Positions 47,184-56,680 are shown, counted from the stretch's first letter. The stretch is 56,680 nucleotides of DNA from Acidobacterium sp. (GCA_003166955.1 PMUI01000079.1:11753-68432); one strand, 5' to 3'. Program-made: numbers and translations. Notes: generated from the letters alone by a model not told the origin.

Positions 47184-47717
47184 ATGCGTGCGCGTTTTTC
47201 TGCGATTGTGTTGGGGGCGATGCTCCTCCCAGTTTTCGTTTTGAGCGGATGTGGGTATCACACCGTGAACTCCGCGGTTCATCTGCCGAGCACGGTGCAT
47301 ACGCTGGCGATCCCGGCGTTCAAAAACAACACGCAGTCGTATCAGACGCAGGCGGTGTTCACGCAGGCGGTGATTCACGAATTCACGAGCCAGAGTTCGC
47401 TGCGGGTGGTTTCGGGCGAGGATCCGGATGCGGACGCGACGCTGCGAGGAACGATCCTGACTTTCACGGTCGGGCCGCTCACTTACGACAACACGACGGG
47501 GCAGACGTCGAGCTACCTGGTGACGATCACGACGAAGCTGGAGCTGGTGGATCGGCAGGGTAAGGTGATCTGGCAGAATCCGTCGTATCTGTTCCGGCAG
47601 CAGTACGAGCAGGTCCAGGATTTGGCGAGTTTCATCCAGGAAGACTCGGCGGCGACACGGCGGCTGGCGAAGGAGTTTGCCTCGGCAGCGGTGGCGGATA
47701 TTCTGGAGTCGTTCTGA
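47184..47717 (+). CDS. lptE: LPS-assembly lipoprotein LptE
   Basis: A 177-residue outer-membrane lipoprotein that plugs the LptD channel and assists lipopolysaccharide insertion. The signal peptide MRARFSAIVLGAMLLPVF ends in the lipobox VLSGCGYH. The mature start GYHTVN..VHLPSTVHTLAI, then AIPAFKNNTQSYQTQAVFTQ and FTSQSSLRVV, match LptE. The ATG at 47184 gives the best signal peptide; 47172 is possible. It follows ftsH after a terminator and precedes the metY leader. Confidence 0.88.
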   Translation: MRARFSAIVLGAMLLPVFVLSGCGYHTVNSAVHLPSTVHTLAIPAFKNNTQSYQTQAVFTQAVIHEFTSQSSLRVVSGEDPDADATLRGTILTFTVGPLTYDNTTGQTSSYLVTITTKLELVDRQGKVIWQNPSYLFRQQYEQVQDLASFIQEDSAATRRLAKEFASAAVADILESF

Positions 47718-49341
<1,624 letters not shown>

Positions 49342-49353
49342 ACGCGGGGCACG

Positions 49354-50475
49354 ATGAGCACGGAAGCGCATAGTGCAGTGAGGGCCGCGGCGGCGATCCA
49401 GCCGGATTTTGAGGGGGACTACCTCATTGACGAGGTGGTCCCGCTTGAAAGCGGCGAGGTGCTGGTGCGGCCGACGCAGCACTACGCGATCTACGGGCGG
49501 CTGAATGCGGCGCGGGATAATGCGGTGCTGGTGGCGCATGCGCTCTCGGGCAACGCAGAGGTGGCGACGTGGTGGCCGCAGCTGTTCATGAAGCCGGAGC
49601 CGCTGCTGGATTTGGAGCGCGACTGCGTCATCGGGATCAACATTCTGGGTTCGTGTTATGGGTCGACGGGGTCGGGGAGTGTCGATCCGAAAACGGGGCG
49701 GCTGTATGGGCCTACGTTTCCGCTGATCAACGTGCGGGACATTGTGCGGGCTCAGGCTCGGCTGCTTTCATCGCTGGGGATTGAAAAGCTGAAGCTGGCG
49801 ATTGGCGCTTCAATTGGCGGAATGCAGGTGCTGGAGTGGGCGGTGTTATTTCCGGATCGCGTGGCGCGGGTGGTGAGCATTGGCGCGGCTCCGCTCGGGG
49901 CGATGGGGCTGGGGCTGAATCATCTGCAGCGGCAGGCGATCATGCTCGATCCGAAGTGGGCGGGCGGATTTTACTTGCCGGACGACGAGCCGCGCGGGGG
50001 CTTGGCGATTGCGCGGGCGCTGGGGGTGATCAGCTACAAGAGCGTGCCCTTGTTTGAGGATCGGTTTGGGCGGAAGCCGAACCGGACGGGGGAGAATCCG
50101 TGGATCTCGACGGCGGCGGGGCAGAACGGGCGCTTCGATATTGCGGGTTTTTTGGATTATCAGGGGCACAAATTCAACGAGCGGTTCGACGCGAACGCAT
50201 ACATCTGCATCACGCGGACGATGGACACGTTCGATCCGGTACGGGCGCATGCTTCGCCGATGGCGGCGTACAGCAGGATTGAGGCGCACGTGACGATGGT
50301 GGGGATTTCGACGGACTGGCTTTTCCCCCGCGAGGATGTGCGGTCGATGGCGGTGGTGATGGCGGCCGCGGGGGCTCGGTGCGACTACCGCGAGATGGCT
50401 TCGAACCATGGGCACGATGCTTTTTTGGCGGAGCCGGAGCACTTGGTGCGGATTTTGACGCCTGTGTTTGAGTAG
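49354..50475 (+). CDS. metX: Homoserine O-acetyltransferase
   Basis: A 373-residue alpha/beta-hydrolase-fold acyltransferase that makes O-acetylhomoserine from homoserine and acetyl-CoA. Nucleophile Ser153 lies in GASIGGMQVLEW; the Asp is in STDWLFPREDVRSM and the His in SNHGHDAFL. LNAARDNAVLVAHALSGNAE and NILGSCYGSTG are family motifs. It pairs with metY in one operon, so the cell uses the acetylated route to methionine. Confidence 0.95.
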   Translation: MSTEAHSAVRAAAAIQPDFEGDYLIDEVVPLESGEVLVRPTQHYAIYGRLNAARDNAVLVAHALSGNAEVATWWPQLFMKPEPLLDLERDCVIGINILGSCYGSTGSGSVDPKTGRLYGPTFPLINVRDIVRAQARLLSSLGIEKLKLAIGASIGGMQVLEWAVLFPDRVARVVSIGAAPLGAMGLGLNHLQRQAIMLDPKWAGGFYLPDDEPRGGLAIARALGVISYKSVPLFEDRFGRKPNRTGENPWISTAAGQNGRFDIAGFLDYQGHKFNERFDANAYICITRTMDTFDPVRAHASPMAAYSRIEAHVTMVGISTDWLFPREDVRSMAVVMAAAGARCDYREMASNHGHDAFLAEPEHLVRILTPVFE

Positions 50476-50550
50476 TCAGGATGCCAGGCAACTGCGGGCT
50501 CGTAACGCGCCTCTGTCCCGTTTGATCCTCTGCAGAGAACCATACTTGCC

Positions 50551-51018
50551 ATGAATTCTTCCAACAGCGGACTGATTCGAATGATTGCCGTCTTCAAGAT
50601 GGTGAAGGCGGCTGCACTGATCGTCACCGGCGTTGGCGTACTGAAGCTGATGCACATGGATGTGGCGAGCGAGCTGGACCATTGGGTCGCGTGGCTGGGG
50701 CTCGATCCGGGCGGGCGCTTTGTTAGTCATGCAATTGAGAAGGTGACAAATCTTTCTCCGCACAGAATCAGGGAGCTCGGACTGGTGAGTTTTGTTTATG
50801 CGGGTTTGTTCCTGACTGAAGGCCTGGGTTTGTGGTTTTTGAAGCGGTGGGCGGAGTGGTTCACCGTCATCATCACTTCTTCTCTGGTGCCGGTGGAGGT
50901 TTACGAGATTCACCGTCATCCCAGCGCGGTGAAGGTTGTTGTGCTGGCAATTAATGTTGCGGTTGTGGGGTACCTGCTCTATCGGATTGCGAAGGAAGGG
51001 CGGGCTGGAAGCCGGTAG
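50551..51018 (+). CDS. DUF2127 membrane protein
   Basis: A 155-residue protein with four membrane segments. GLIRMIAVFKMVKAAALIVT and the block FVYAGLFLTEGLGLWFLKRW followed by AEWFTVIITSSLVPVEVYE are the DUF2127 signature. The function of the family is not known. The loop between the first two segments contains a conserved-looking ASELDHWVAWLGLDP. Confidence 0.85.
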   Translation: MNSSNSGLIRMIAVFKMVKAAALIVTGVGVLKLMHMDVASELDHWVAWLGLDPGGRFVSHAIEKVTNLSPHRIRELGLVSFVYAGLFLTEGLGLWFLKRWAEWFTVIITSSLVPVEVYEIHRHPSAVKVVVLAINVAVVGYLLYRIAKEGRAGSR

Positions 51019-51220
51019 CCGGAAGCTTGAGCTGGAAGCGAAAATGCGGCTGGTGGTCGACCAGCCTCAATGCTCGACGCGCGGGGGTGGCAGCGGACCT
51101 GGCAGAGGTTGAAACTTCCGTGTTGCCGGTAACCCGTCCACAACATGAAAATGGGAATCCTTCGCTCGATGCTTGAGCGTTCCCGGGCTCGACAACGCCT
51201 CCTGTCCAGCCACCGGCACA

Positions 51221-51251
51221 AACCGGGCACATTTTCATTGCGTGCCCGGTT
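51221..51251 (-). terminator. Probable terminator of the Flp pilin gene
   Basis: A 10-bp stem, AACCGGGCAC (51221-51230) with GTGCCCGGTT (51242-51251), 11-base loop, eight bases after the pilin stop on the minus strand. The following T tract is short. Confidence 0.5.
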
Positions 51252-51258
51252 CGAGTTC

Positions 51259-51420
51259 TTACAGGCTGCTGCCGATGCTGTTGAACTCGTTCGAAATCTT
51301 GTTGCTCAGTGAGCCCATCGCAACGATTGCCCCCAGTGCGATCAGCGCGGCGATCAGCGCATATTCGATCAGGTCCTGGCCGGATTCGTCGTTCATCAGG
51401 TTCTTGAATAACAGCTTCAT
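51259..51420 (-). CDS. Flp-family type IVb pilin
   Basis: A 53-residue prepilin. MKLLFKNLMNDESGQDLIEY contains the prepilin peptidase site (cleavage after Gly, Glu at +5 and Tyr at +6), followed by the hydrophobic helix ALIAALIALGAIVAM. The second of two adjacent ATGs (51420) has the better spacing from GGAG. Flp pilins build thin adhesive Tad pili, but no tad/cpa assembly gene is in the window, so this is an isolated pilin gene; unlinked assembly genes or a secreted-pilin role are possible. Confidence 0.92.
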   Translation of the reverse strand: MKLLFKNLMNDESGQDLIEYALIAALIALGAIVAMGSLSNKISNEFNSIGSSL

Positions 51421-51443
51421 CATGTTCTCCGTTTCAAATTCGC

Positions 51444-51765
51444 TTACGCGGTCTCGCGCAGCGTGGGATTTAGTATCCCCACTTTGCCCTGGGCGGTTCC
51501 AGGGCGCAAAACCCAAGTAGTGGTATCCGTGCCGCCATTGGTGGTAGTTACGTCGGTGAGCGCGTTGGGTTTTACCAGGGTGCCGGTCCTTTCTCCTTGT
51601 GACTGCGCGCCTAATACGGCAGGGAGCCGTTCGTTTTATCCACGGCCAGAGAGATCGGCTTCCTGCATTTTGTGATTACGACTTCCTGAGCGGAAATTCC
51701 ATGAACAGAGGCGGCTACTTCCGGGTTGCCGGTCACACGCCCAGAACCGTCGTGGGAGACCGCTT
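51444..51765 (-). pseudogene. Degraded coding sequence upstream of the pilin gene
   Basis: On the minus strand two frames look coding. The first, complement of about 51765-51611, gives GRVTGNPEVAASVHGISAQE and then ISLAVDKTNGSLPY; the second, to the stop at 51444, gives QGERTGTLVKPNALTDVTTT, then TWVLRPGTAQGKVGILNPTL. They join by a one-base shift near 51615. A matching GRVTGNTEV segment is at 51105-51142, on the other side of the pilin gene, with differences mainly in third codon positions. It looks like a decayed extracytoplasmic beta-rich protein; no family is recognised. Confidence 0.4.
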
Positions 51766-52210
51766 GAACTACGATGGGACCGTGATCTACGCAAGTGTGG
51801 TACGCGAATTGTTCGCCCGGATGCCTGATCTGGAGCCCCTCTACCGGGAACAGTTCTCTTACTCGGACGACGAATTGCCTTACGTTGTGTTCGGGTCTTT
51901 CCTGATACCCGTACTTGAAACCGCGCTTGAGACTCATGATGCCGAGCGCGTCATGTCGATTTGTGCTTACCTCGAAGAAGTGGCCACGAACGCAAACGCC
52001 GACGCTCGGCTCGAAGAACTGCTCCGAGTGGGACTTGGAGAGTGGTTAAGCGGCACGGCGCTGGAGGCGGAGGTTGCACCCTACTTGGGTGAGCAGACGA
52101 GACGCATATCCAGACACGTGCCTGGACTTGCGACGCAGCGGACTTTGCTCAGGGCCGAACAGGCACGTCGCAACCCGATATCGCGGCTTCTGGATCGCTT
52201 TCGACGATAA
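51701..52210 (+). CDS. Hypothetical protein, probably all-helical
   Basis: Up to 169 residues from ATG 51701; a GTG near 51780 may be the true start because the first 25 codons overlap the decayed minus-strand sequence. The core ELFARMPDLEPLYREQF, VVFGSFLIPVLETALETHD then ICAYLEEVATNANADARLEE is an amphipathic-helix pattern seen in small DUF families of soil bacteria, some of which are immunity-like. It ends with a basic tail (NPISRLLDRFRR). Base composition is less GC-rich than in neighbours. Function unknown. Confidence 0.6.
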   Translation: MNRGGYFRVAGHTPRTVVGDRLNYDGTVIYASVVRELFARMPDLEPLYREQFSYSDDELPYVVFGSFLIPVLETALETHDAERVMSICAYLEEVATNANADARLEELLRVGLGEWLSGTALEAEVAPYLGEQTRRISRHVPGLATQRTLLRAEQARRNPISRLLDRFRR

Positions 52211-52537
52211 TCAAGCACGGCGCGCTGGATCGGCGATTCCTTCCAAATTGTCTGCGTGGTCGGCCATACGGAAGTTATCGCCGTAGGCGGACTCGCTGAG
52301 TTTTGGCTGTCGACAAGACCGCCTTGGGTTGCAGGCATCGCTTGAGATTCTGTTCGGTCGCTGCGCGACCGATTCCCCTCCGCACTGAGAGCCTTCGTTG
52401 ACGCGCTGTTTGCTGCTACGGGGGGTCCTTCGACTTCGCGCCGGCAAGCACTTTACACCACTGGAGAGATTGTTCCCGGCGCTCCGCTCAGGATGACATT
52501 TTTGCTTTCGATGACATTTTTGTTCATTCTTTTCAGC
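52211..52537. other. Spacer with dispersed repeat elements
   Basis: A 327-base stretch without a clear gene. It contains GGTCGCTGCGCGACC (52358-52372), GGTCCTTCGACTTCGCGCC, CCGCTCAGGATGACA (about 52485) and a doubled GATGACATTTTTG (52493 and 52510). These match the repeat type at 43440-43665. Confidence 0.5.
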
Positions 52538-54940
52538 TCATTCATAGCGGATGGCTTTCACTGGGTCGAGGGATGCGGCTCGGCGGGCGGGGATCCAGCA
52601 GGCGATGAGGCCTACGGCGGCGAGGACCGCGGCGACAGCGAGGAAGACGCTGGGGTCGGTGGGTGAAACGCCGATGGGCAGATTCGCCATGAGGCGCGCG
52701 GCGGGGACGGCGGCGGCCAGGCCGAGGGCGAGGCCGGCGGCGATTTGCCAGAGGCCGCGGCGCATGACCAACAGCATGATGTTGCGGATGCTGGCGCCGA
52801 GGGCGATGCGGACGCCGATCTCCTGGGTGCGGCGGCCGGTGGCCTGCGCGAGCACGGCGTAGATGCCGACCGAGGCCATTAGCAGCGCGATGAGCGCGAA
52901 GCCCATGAAGATTCTGCTGAAGGTGTGGAGGTACCACAGCTGGTGGTGGACTGCGTCGGAGAGGATGTAGACGTCGCGGAGGGGGAGATCCTGGTCGAGG
53001 CTTTCGACGGCGGCGCGGACGGCGGCAGTGGGATTGGCGGACGACTCGACGGCGAGGGACATGCCGCTCCAGCCTTCCTGGCGGTAGGGAACGAAGAGCA
53101 GGGGGTTGGGGTTCTGCTCGTCCAGTTCCTGCACGATGTTGGCGGAGACGCCGATGACGGTGATCCAGTCGCCGGGTTTGTTCTGGTCGTCGTAAAAGCG
53201 GAAGCGCTTGCCCAAGGCGGATTGATTGGGCCAGAAGTGCTGCGCGGTTTCGCGGGTGAGGATGGCGGACGGATGGGCGGGAGTGCCGTCGAGGGCGTTG
53301 AAGTCGCGGCCGACGAGGAGGGGGAGACGGATGGTGTCGAAGTAGCCGGGTGAGGCGACGACGAAGGAGACGGTAGGGCGATGCGCGGGATCGTTGACGC
53401 GGGAATGCTCGATCTCGATGGCGCTGTGCGGAGCTCCGAGGCCGGGCGGGTTGGAGACGAGGGCAGCGTGGGTGACACCGGGGATGGCCTGGAGGCGCGG
53501 CAGGAGCTGATCGTAGAAACGCTGGCGGGAGTCAACGTCCTTATAGCGGTCTTCGGGAAGGGCGATGCGGGAGACCATGAGCTGATCGGCGGGAACGGAT
53601 TGGTTGATGGCGAGACTCTTGAGAAGGCTGTGCACGAAGATGCCCGCGCCGGTGAGCAGAACGATGGTGAGGGCGAACTGGAAGACGACGAGGAGGGCGG
53701 ATAAAGTTCCGCCGCGATGGCGGCCGACGGTGCGCGCGCCTTCCTGCAGGACCTGGTTGAGGTCGGGACGCGAGGCGCGGAGGGCGGGGGCGATGCCGAA
53801 GAGGAGTCCGCTGACGATGCAGAGGGCGGCGAAGTAGCCGAAGACGGAGTAGTCCATGGCGAACTGCACCCAGTAGGGTTTGCCGACGTTTTGCGTGGCG
53901 CGATCGAACCAGTGAACACCGCCGCCAGCGAGGGCGAGGCCGAGAGCGCCGCCGAGCACGCTGAGCAGAACGCTTTCGATGAGGAGCTGGCGGATGACGC
54001 GCCAGCGCGAGGCTCCGAGAGCGGCGCGGATGGACATTTCGCGCTGACGTCCGATGGCGCGGCTGAGCATCATGTTGGCGACGTTGGCGCAGGCGATGAG
54101 GAGGACAAAGCCGACGGAGGCCAGCATGAGGATGAAGACCATGCGAATGTTGCCGCCGTTGTAGCGCTCCTGAAACGTGAGGACGCTGGCGCTGATGTTT
54201 TTATTGGTGTCGGAATATTGAGTGGCAAGGCGCTGCGCGATGCCGGCGAGTTCGGTCTGCGCGGAGGTGGTGGTGACGCCTGGTTTGAGGAGGCCGAAGG
54301 CCTGGAGCCGGCGGTTGTCGCGCTTGAGGTCGTTGGCGGTGGGCGCGAGGGGCATCCATATGTCCACGGTCGTGGGGAACATGAAGTCTTTGGGCATGAC
54401 TCCGATGATGGTGGCGGGCTTTTCGTTGACGCGGACCTGGCGGCCGATGACGGAGGGCGAGCCGGCGTAGCGTTCCTGCCAGATAGTGTAGCCGATCATG
54501 AGGACGGGCGCGGCGCCGGTTTGGGAGTCGGAGGGGAGGAAGTCGCGGCCGAGGACGGGGTGGATGTGGAGCATGGAGAAGATGCCGGTGGTGGCGCGCT
54601 CGAGGTGGTAGGACTGGGGCGGATTACCGGGCTCGCCGAGGACGCCTTCCTGATCGCTGGCTCCTTCGAGGGCATCGAAGGAGCCAGACTGGGCGCGGTA
54701 GTCGAGGAAGTCGGGATACGAGATGCGGTTGTCGCGGTCGGCGTGGGTGAGGTCGCGGCTGGCGACGGCGGCGAGGCGCGCTCCGCCGGGAACAGGCACG
54801 GGCTTGAAGAGCGCGGCATTGATCAGCGTGAAGACCATGGTGTTGAGGCCGATGCCGAGCGCGAGCGTGACGACGACGGCCAGGGAGAACCAGCGGTGGG
54901 CAAGGATCATGCGCAGGGCGAAGCGGAGGTCGGAAGCCAT
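52538..54940 (-). CDS. MacB/FtsX-like orphan ABC permease (ADOP type)
   Basis: An 800-residue membrane protein (813 if an upstream ATG at 54979 is used). It is a fused permease of two MacB-like halves: N-terminal helix (WFSLAVVVTLALGIGLNTMV), a periplasmic core domain, an FtsX unit (VFILMLASVGFVLLIACANV, REMSIRAALGASRWRVIRQL), a second core domain, and a second FtsX unit ending ARRAASLDPVKAIRYE. This is the acidobacterial duplicated orphan permease type, found in many copies without an adjacent ATPase gene. Substrate unknown; peptide or lipoprotein export by mechanotransmission is the family model. Confidence 0.92.
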   Translation of the reverse strand: MASDLRFALRMILAHRWFSLAVVVTLALGIGLNTMVFTLINAALFKPVPVPGGARLAAVASRDLTHADRDNRISYPDFLDYRAQSGSFDALEGASDQEGVLGEPGNPPQSYHLERATTGIFSMLHIHPVLGRDFLPSDSQTGAAPVLMIGYTIWQERYAGSPSVIGRQVRVNEKPATIIGVMPKDFMFPTTVDIWMPLAPTANDLKRDNRRLQAFGLLKPGVTTTSAQTELAGIAQRLATQYSDTNKNISASVLTFQERYNGGNIRMVFILMLASVGFVLLIACANVANMMLSRAIGRQREMSIRAALGASRWRVIRQLLIESVLLSVLGGALGLALAGGGVHWFDRATQNVGKPYWVQFAMDYSVFGYFAALCIVSGLLFGIAPALRASRPDLNQVLQEGARTVGRHRGGTLSALLVVFQFALTIVLLTGAGIFVHSLLKSLAINQSVPADQLMVSRIALPEDRYKDVDSRQRFYDQLLPRLQAIPGVTHAALVSNPPGLGAPHSAIEIEHSRVNDPAHRPTVSFVVASPGYFDTIRLPLLVGRDFNALDGTPAHPSAILTRETAQHFWPNQSALGKRFRFYDDQNKPGDWITVIGVSANIVQELDEQNPNPLLFVPYRQEGWSGMSLAVESSANPTAAVRAAVESLDQDLPLRDVYILSDAVHHQLWYLHTFSRIFMGFALIALLMASVGIYAVLAQATGRRTQEIGVRIALGASIRNIMLLVMRRGLWQIAAGLALGLAAAVPAARLMANLPIGVSPTDPSVFLAVAAVLAAVGLIACWIPARRAASLDPVKAIRYE

Positions 54941-54996
54941 GGAAGCGGATACGGACGCGGGGCGGGGACGGTTCAACAACTGTGACGGGAAGTTGA

Positions 54997-55034
54997 TCAG
55001 AAGTGGAAAGACATGCCGAGGCCGAGGGTGCGGT
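54997..55034. repeat. Receptor 3'-end repeat, copy A
   Basis: 38 bases that differ at only two positions from 55879-55916. On the minus strand it would read RTLGLGMSFHF and stop. Its last base overlaps the toxin stop codon. It lies downstream of the toxin and is not attached to a receptor gene. Confidence 0.85.
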
Positions 55035-55573
55035 CAGTCGCGGATCAGGGCGCGGAGGTCTTTCATCAGCAGCATGAGGTGAAGATCGTTGCCGGGCATG
55101 GGTTCGAAGCCGAAATGGCGGTAGAAATCGGCGGCGGCTGAGTCGATGGCGTGCACGAGGACCGCGCGCGCGGCCACGATGTCGGCTGCCTGAGCCAGGC
55201 GATGCAGGGCGTCTTTGAGGAGGGCCTTGCCGAGCCCTCTTCCCTGCTCGGATTTGTCGACTGCGAGGCGCGTTAGAAGAAGAACGGGGACGGGATGATT
55301 CGCCAGGCCTTTTGCCACGCGGGCGGACGCGGCTTCGCGAAGAACACTGCCCGTGGCGATGGAAAAATAGCCGACGACTCGGAGCGCTCGATGGACGACG
55401 TAGGTTCGGGAGGTTTCGTTCTGCTGGTTGGTGAAGGCGAAGCGCTTCAGCCAGTCGTTGAGCGAGGGGTGGGCGGCGCAGTCGAACTGGCTGACGTCGT
55501 GGGGACGTGCGAGTGGCTCGACCTGGGAGAGGGGCGCGGGTTGCGGCGCGGATTGCGGATCAGCGCCGCTCAA
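55034..55573 (-). CDS. GNAT acetyltransferase toxin (TacT-like)
   Basis: A 179-residue GNAT-fold protein. SQFDCAAHPSLNDWLKRFAF followed by SRTYVV is the TacT/AtaT signature; VLLLTRLAVDKSEQGRGLGK carries the acetyl-CoA pyrophosphate loop (QGRGLG), and FYRHFGFEPMPG includes the catalytic Tyr. Such toxins acetylate aminoacyl-tRNAs and stop translation. It overlaps the DUF1778 antitoxin by 14 bases. A first 20 residues rich in Pro/Gln/Ser are unusual, so an internal start is possible. Confidence 0.9.
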   Translation of the reverse strand: MSGADPQSAPQPAPLSQVEPLARPHDVSQFDCAAHPSLNDWLKRFAFTNQQNETSRTYVVHRALRVVGYFSIATGSVLREAASARVAKGLANHPVPVLLLTRLAVDKSEQGRGLGKALLKDALHRLAQAADIVAARAVLVHAIDSAAADFYRHFGFEPMPGNDLHLMLLMKDLRALIRD

Positions 55574-55841
55574 GGATGGAGGGCTCCCGCATCAGTTTTT
55601 CGAGGCGCGGCAACCTGCGGGCGGGTCGATCGAGCGCCTCACTGAAGGCCTGCCATTGGCGGGCATTCAGTTCGAAGTGGCGCTGATCGGCGAGAGTACG
55701 CTGGGCGCGCTCGGAAGCGCTCTCCAGAATGAAGGCACTCAGGCTGAGGCCGGCGGTGGCGGCGGCGCGGGAGATTGTGGAGACTTCGCGCCTTGAGGCT
55801 CGCAATTGAATTCGGCGTTCTTTTTTCGCAGCGGCTGGCAT
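55560..55841 (-). CDS. DUF1778 antitoxin (TacA-like)
   Basis: A 93-residue ribbon-helix-helix protein: RIQLRASRREVSTISRAAAT and GLSLSAFILESASERAQRTL form the DNA-binding domain, and the C-terminal part (NARQWQAFSEALDRPARRLP) would neutralise the toxin. It heads a two-gene operon; a TACAAT (complement of 55860-55865) about 20 bases upstream is a likely -10, giving room for autoregulation. Confidence 0.92.
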   Translation of the reverse strand: MPAAAKKERRIQLRASRREVSTISRAAATAGLSLSAFILESASERAQRTLADQRHFELNARQWQAFSEALDRPARRLPRLEKLMREPSILERR

Positions 55842-55878
55842 GGGGGGCTCCGTACTTACATTGTACTCCAGCGATACT

Positions 55879-55916
55879 TCAGAAGTGGAGAGACATGCCG
55901 AGGCTGAGGGTGCGGT
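55879..55916. repeat. Receptor 3'-end repeat, copy B
   Basis: The last 38 bases of the receptor gene (minus strand RTLSLGMSLHF, stop). See copy A at 54997-55034; the toxin-antitoxin cassette fills 55035-55878 between them. Confidence 0.85.
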
Positions 55917-56680
55917 TGGCGGAGCCGGTGCCGAAGTTGCTGGCTAACGCCGTCGATTGGCCAAAGAGGGGGGAGCCAAGGACGCCGACGGGCGAGGCGA
56001 GGTTCACGTGGTTGAAGACGTTCTGGCCGTAGACGGAGAAGGAGAGGGTGTACTTGCGCGGGATGGGCCTGGGTTTTGCGGAAGAGGCCGTCTTTGCGGC
56101 AGAGGAGGCGGTTGCGGTTGAGCCGGCGGGCGCGGGGGCGGGGGTTTCTTCAGGGAGGAGCGGGCCGAAGTTGAAGTTCTTTTTCACGCGCAGGTTGAGG
56201 ACGACGGTGTTGGGGCCGGTGCCGTAGTTCCTGGGGATGATGGTTTGTCCGGGGATGGGTGCGGTGTCGAAGGTTCCCCACTGGGTGTGGACGACGCTGG
56301 GGCGGGTGAGGTCGGTGGCGAAGGTGGGGCGGTCGTTGAACTGGTTGTCGCCGTTGAGGTCCTGCCCGGTAACGATGTTGAAGGGCAAGCTGGACTGATA
56401 GATGAGGTAGGGATTGAGGCTGAATCCGCGCCAAACATTCCACCAACCGCCGAAGTAGACGCGATGGCGGTAGTCATTGGCGGCGCGGCCCCAATCCTGA
56501 TGGAGGTCGTAGCTGTTGGCGGGGAAGTTGCCAATGCCGGTCGAGTCGGAGTCGGCTTTGGCGAACTGGTAGTTGATGTAGAGGCCGAGGGATTTGGTGT
56601 GGATGTTGCTGTTGACGAAGAGGCGGTGGCGGACGTTGTCGCCTTCGGAGTCGTATTCGTAGATGTTCTGATCGGTGCCG
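55879..56680 (-). CDS. TonB-dependent receptor, Oar-like, C-terminal part
   Basis: The frame is open from the window edge to the stop at 55879, giving 266 residues of an outer-membrane beta-barrel. It is of the acidobacterial carboxypeptidase-regulatory-domain (Oar-like) type: alternating aromatic strands such as LFVNSNIHTKSLGLYINYQF and GFSLNPYLIYQS, the PFNIVTGQDLNGDNQFNDRP hallmark, VVLNLRVKKNFNFG, and the final strands YTLSFSVYGQNVFNHVN and NRTLSLGMSLHF. An Ala/Pro/Thr-rich loop (EETPAPAPAGSTATASSAAK) is inserted before the last strands. The N-terminal signal, carboxypeptidase-like and plug domains lie beyond the window. These receptors probably import polysaccharide fragments or peptides. 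Confidence 0.93.
   Translation of the reverse strand, partial: GTDQNIYEYDSEGDNVRHRLFVNSNIHTKSLGLYINYQFAKADSDSTGIGNFPANSYDLHQDWGRAANDYRHRVYFGGWWNVWRGFSLNPYLIYQSSLPFNIVTGQDLNGDNQFNDRPTFATDLTRPSVVHTQWGTFDTAPIPGQTIIPRNYGTGPNTVVLNLRVKKNFNFGPLLPEETPAPAPAGSTATASSAAKTASSAKPRPIPRKYTLSFSVYGQNVFNHVNLASPVGVLGSPLFGQSTALASNFGTGSANRTLSLGMSLHF

Noticed and set aside
51463-51675. 70-codon + strand frame
   Set aside because: The opposite strand gives a better coding pattern (the decayed sequence), and no start signal is present.

Overview
The window looks like a chromosomal segment of an Acidobacteriota bacterium (Terriglobia type). The evidence is a high-GC genome, an acidobacterial-type orphan MacB/FtsX permease (52.5-54.9 kb), the C-terminal half of an Oar-like TonB-dependent receptor (55.9 kb to the edge), many secreted amidohydrolases and peptidases, and intergenic repeats of kinds I associate with this phylum. 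I see no transposase, integrase, phage gene or CRISPR array. The + strand looks G-rich from about 20 kb onward whichever strand carries the genes.

Region by region. 1-6 kb, minus strand: the RNase P RNA (rnpB, 3' end cut by the edge), a truncated epimerase fragment overlapping its start, then moaC, a DUF5522 gene and the giant helicase gene lhr in one operon. 6-9.3 kb: a hydrolase remnant, an acyl carrier protein overlapping a ketoacyl synthase, and a secreted M20 amidohydrolase. 9.4-13.5 kb: a collagen-like Gly-X-Y lipoprotein, small membrane proteins, a secreted RbsD/FucU-like protein and a secreted amidohydrolase. 13.7-15.6 kb: a small PGDYG-like protein, a VapBC pair with a frameshifted toxin, and mutM. 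15.6-17.5 kb: about 1 kb without a gene (orphan terminator, promoter, long leader), then a protein that joins an Arg/Gln/Asn/Gly-rich disordered half to a receiver-like domain. 17.6-22.3 kb: an SGNH hydrolase, an SRPBCC/ArsR pair with a clear palindromic operator, and glgP. 22.7-27 kb: a secreted serine peptidase, a small HMA-like protein, an MBL hydrolase, secG with tRNA-Leu(GAG), and a secreted beta-helix protein.

27-37 kb is the metabolic core: a reductive pyrimidine degradation cluster. The order is beta-ureidopropionase, PreT, PreA, dihydropyrimidinase, an NCS1 nucleobase permease and methylmalonate/malonate-semialdehyde dehydrogenase, the last five tightly packed or overlapping. Together they would import uracil or thymine, reduce and open the ring, release beta-alanine or 3-aminoisobutyrate, and oxidise the semialdehyde to an acyl-CoA. 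No aminotransferase for the middle step is present. A secreted deaminase-like amidohydrolase lies divergently next to it.

36.7-47.7 kb: an HxlR regulator and a quinone-reductase-like enzyme, a BaiN-type flavoprotein, an orphan PAS histidine kinase, a SnoaL-like lipoprotein, an MFS transporter, ftsH and lptE. 47.7-50.5 kb: metY and metX (homocysteine synthesis from O-acetylhomoserine) behind a leader with an attenuator-like pair of competing hairpins. 50.5-56.7 kb: a DUF2127 membrane protein, an isolated Flp pilin flanked by degraded coding sequence, the permease, a GNAT/DUF1778 toxin-antitoxin pair and the receptor. The toxin-antitoxin cassette sits exactly between two 38-bp near-identical copies of the receptor gene's 3' end. 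A weaker version of the same layout flanks the collagen-like lipoprotein gene.
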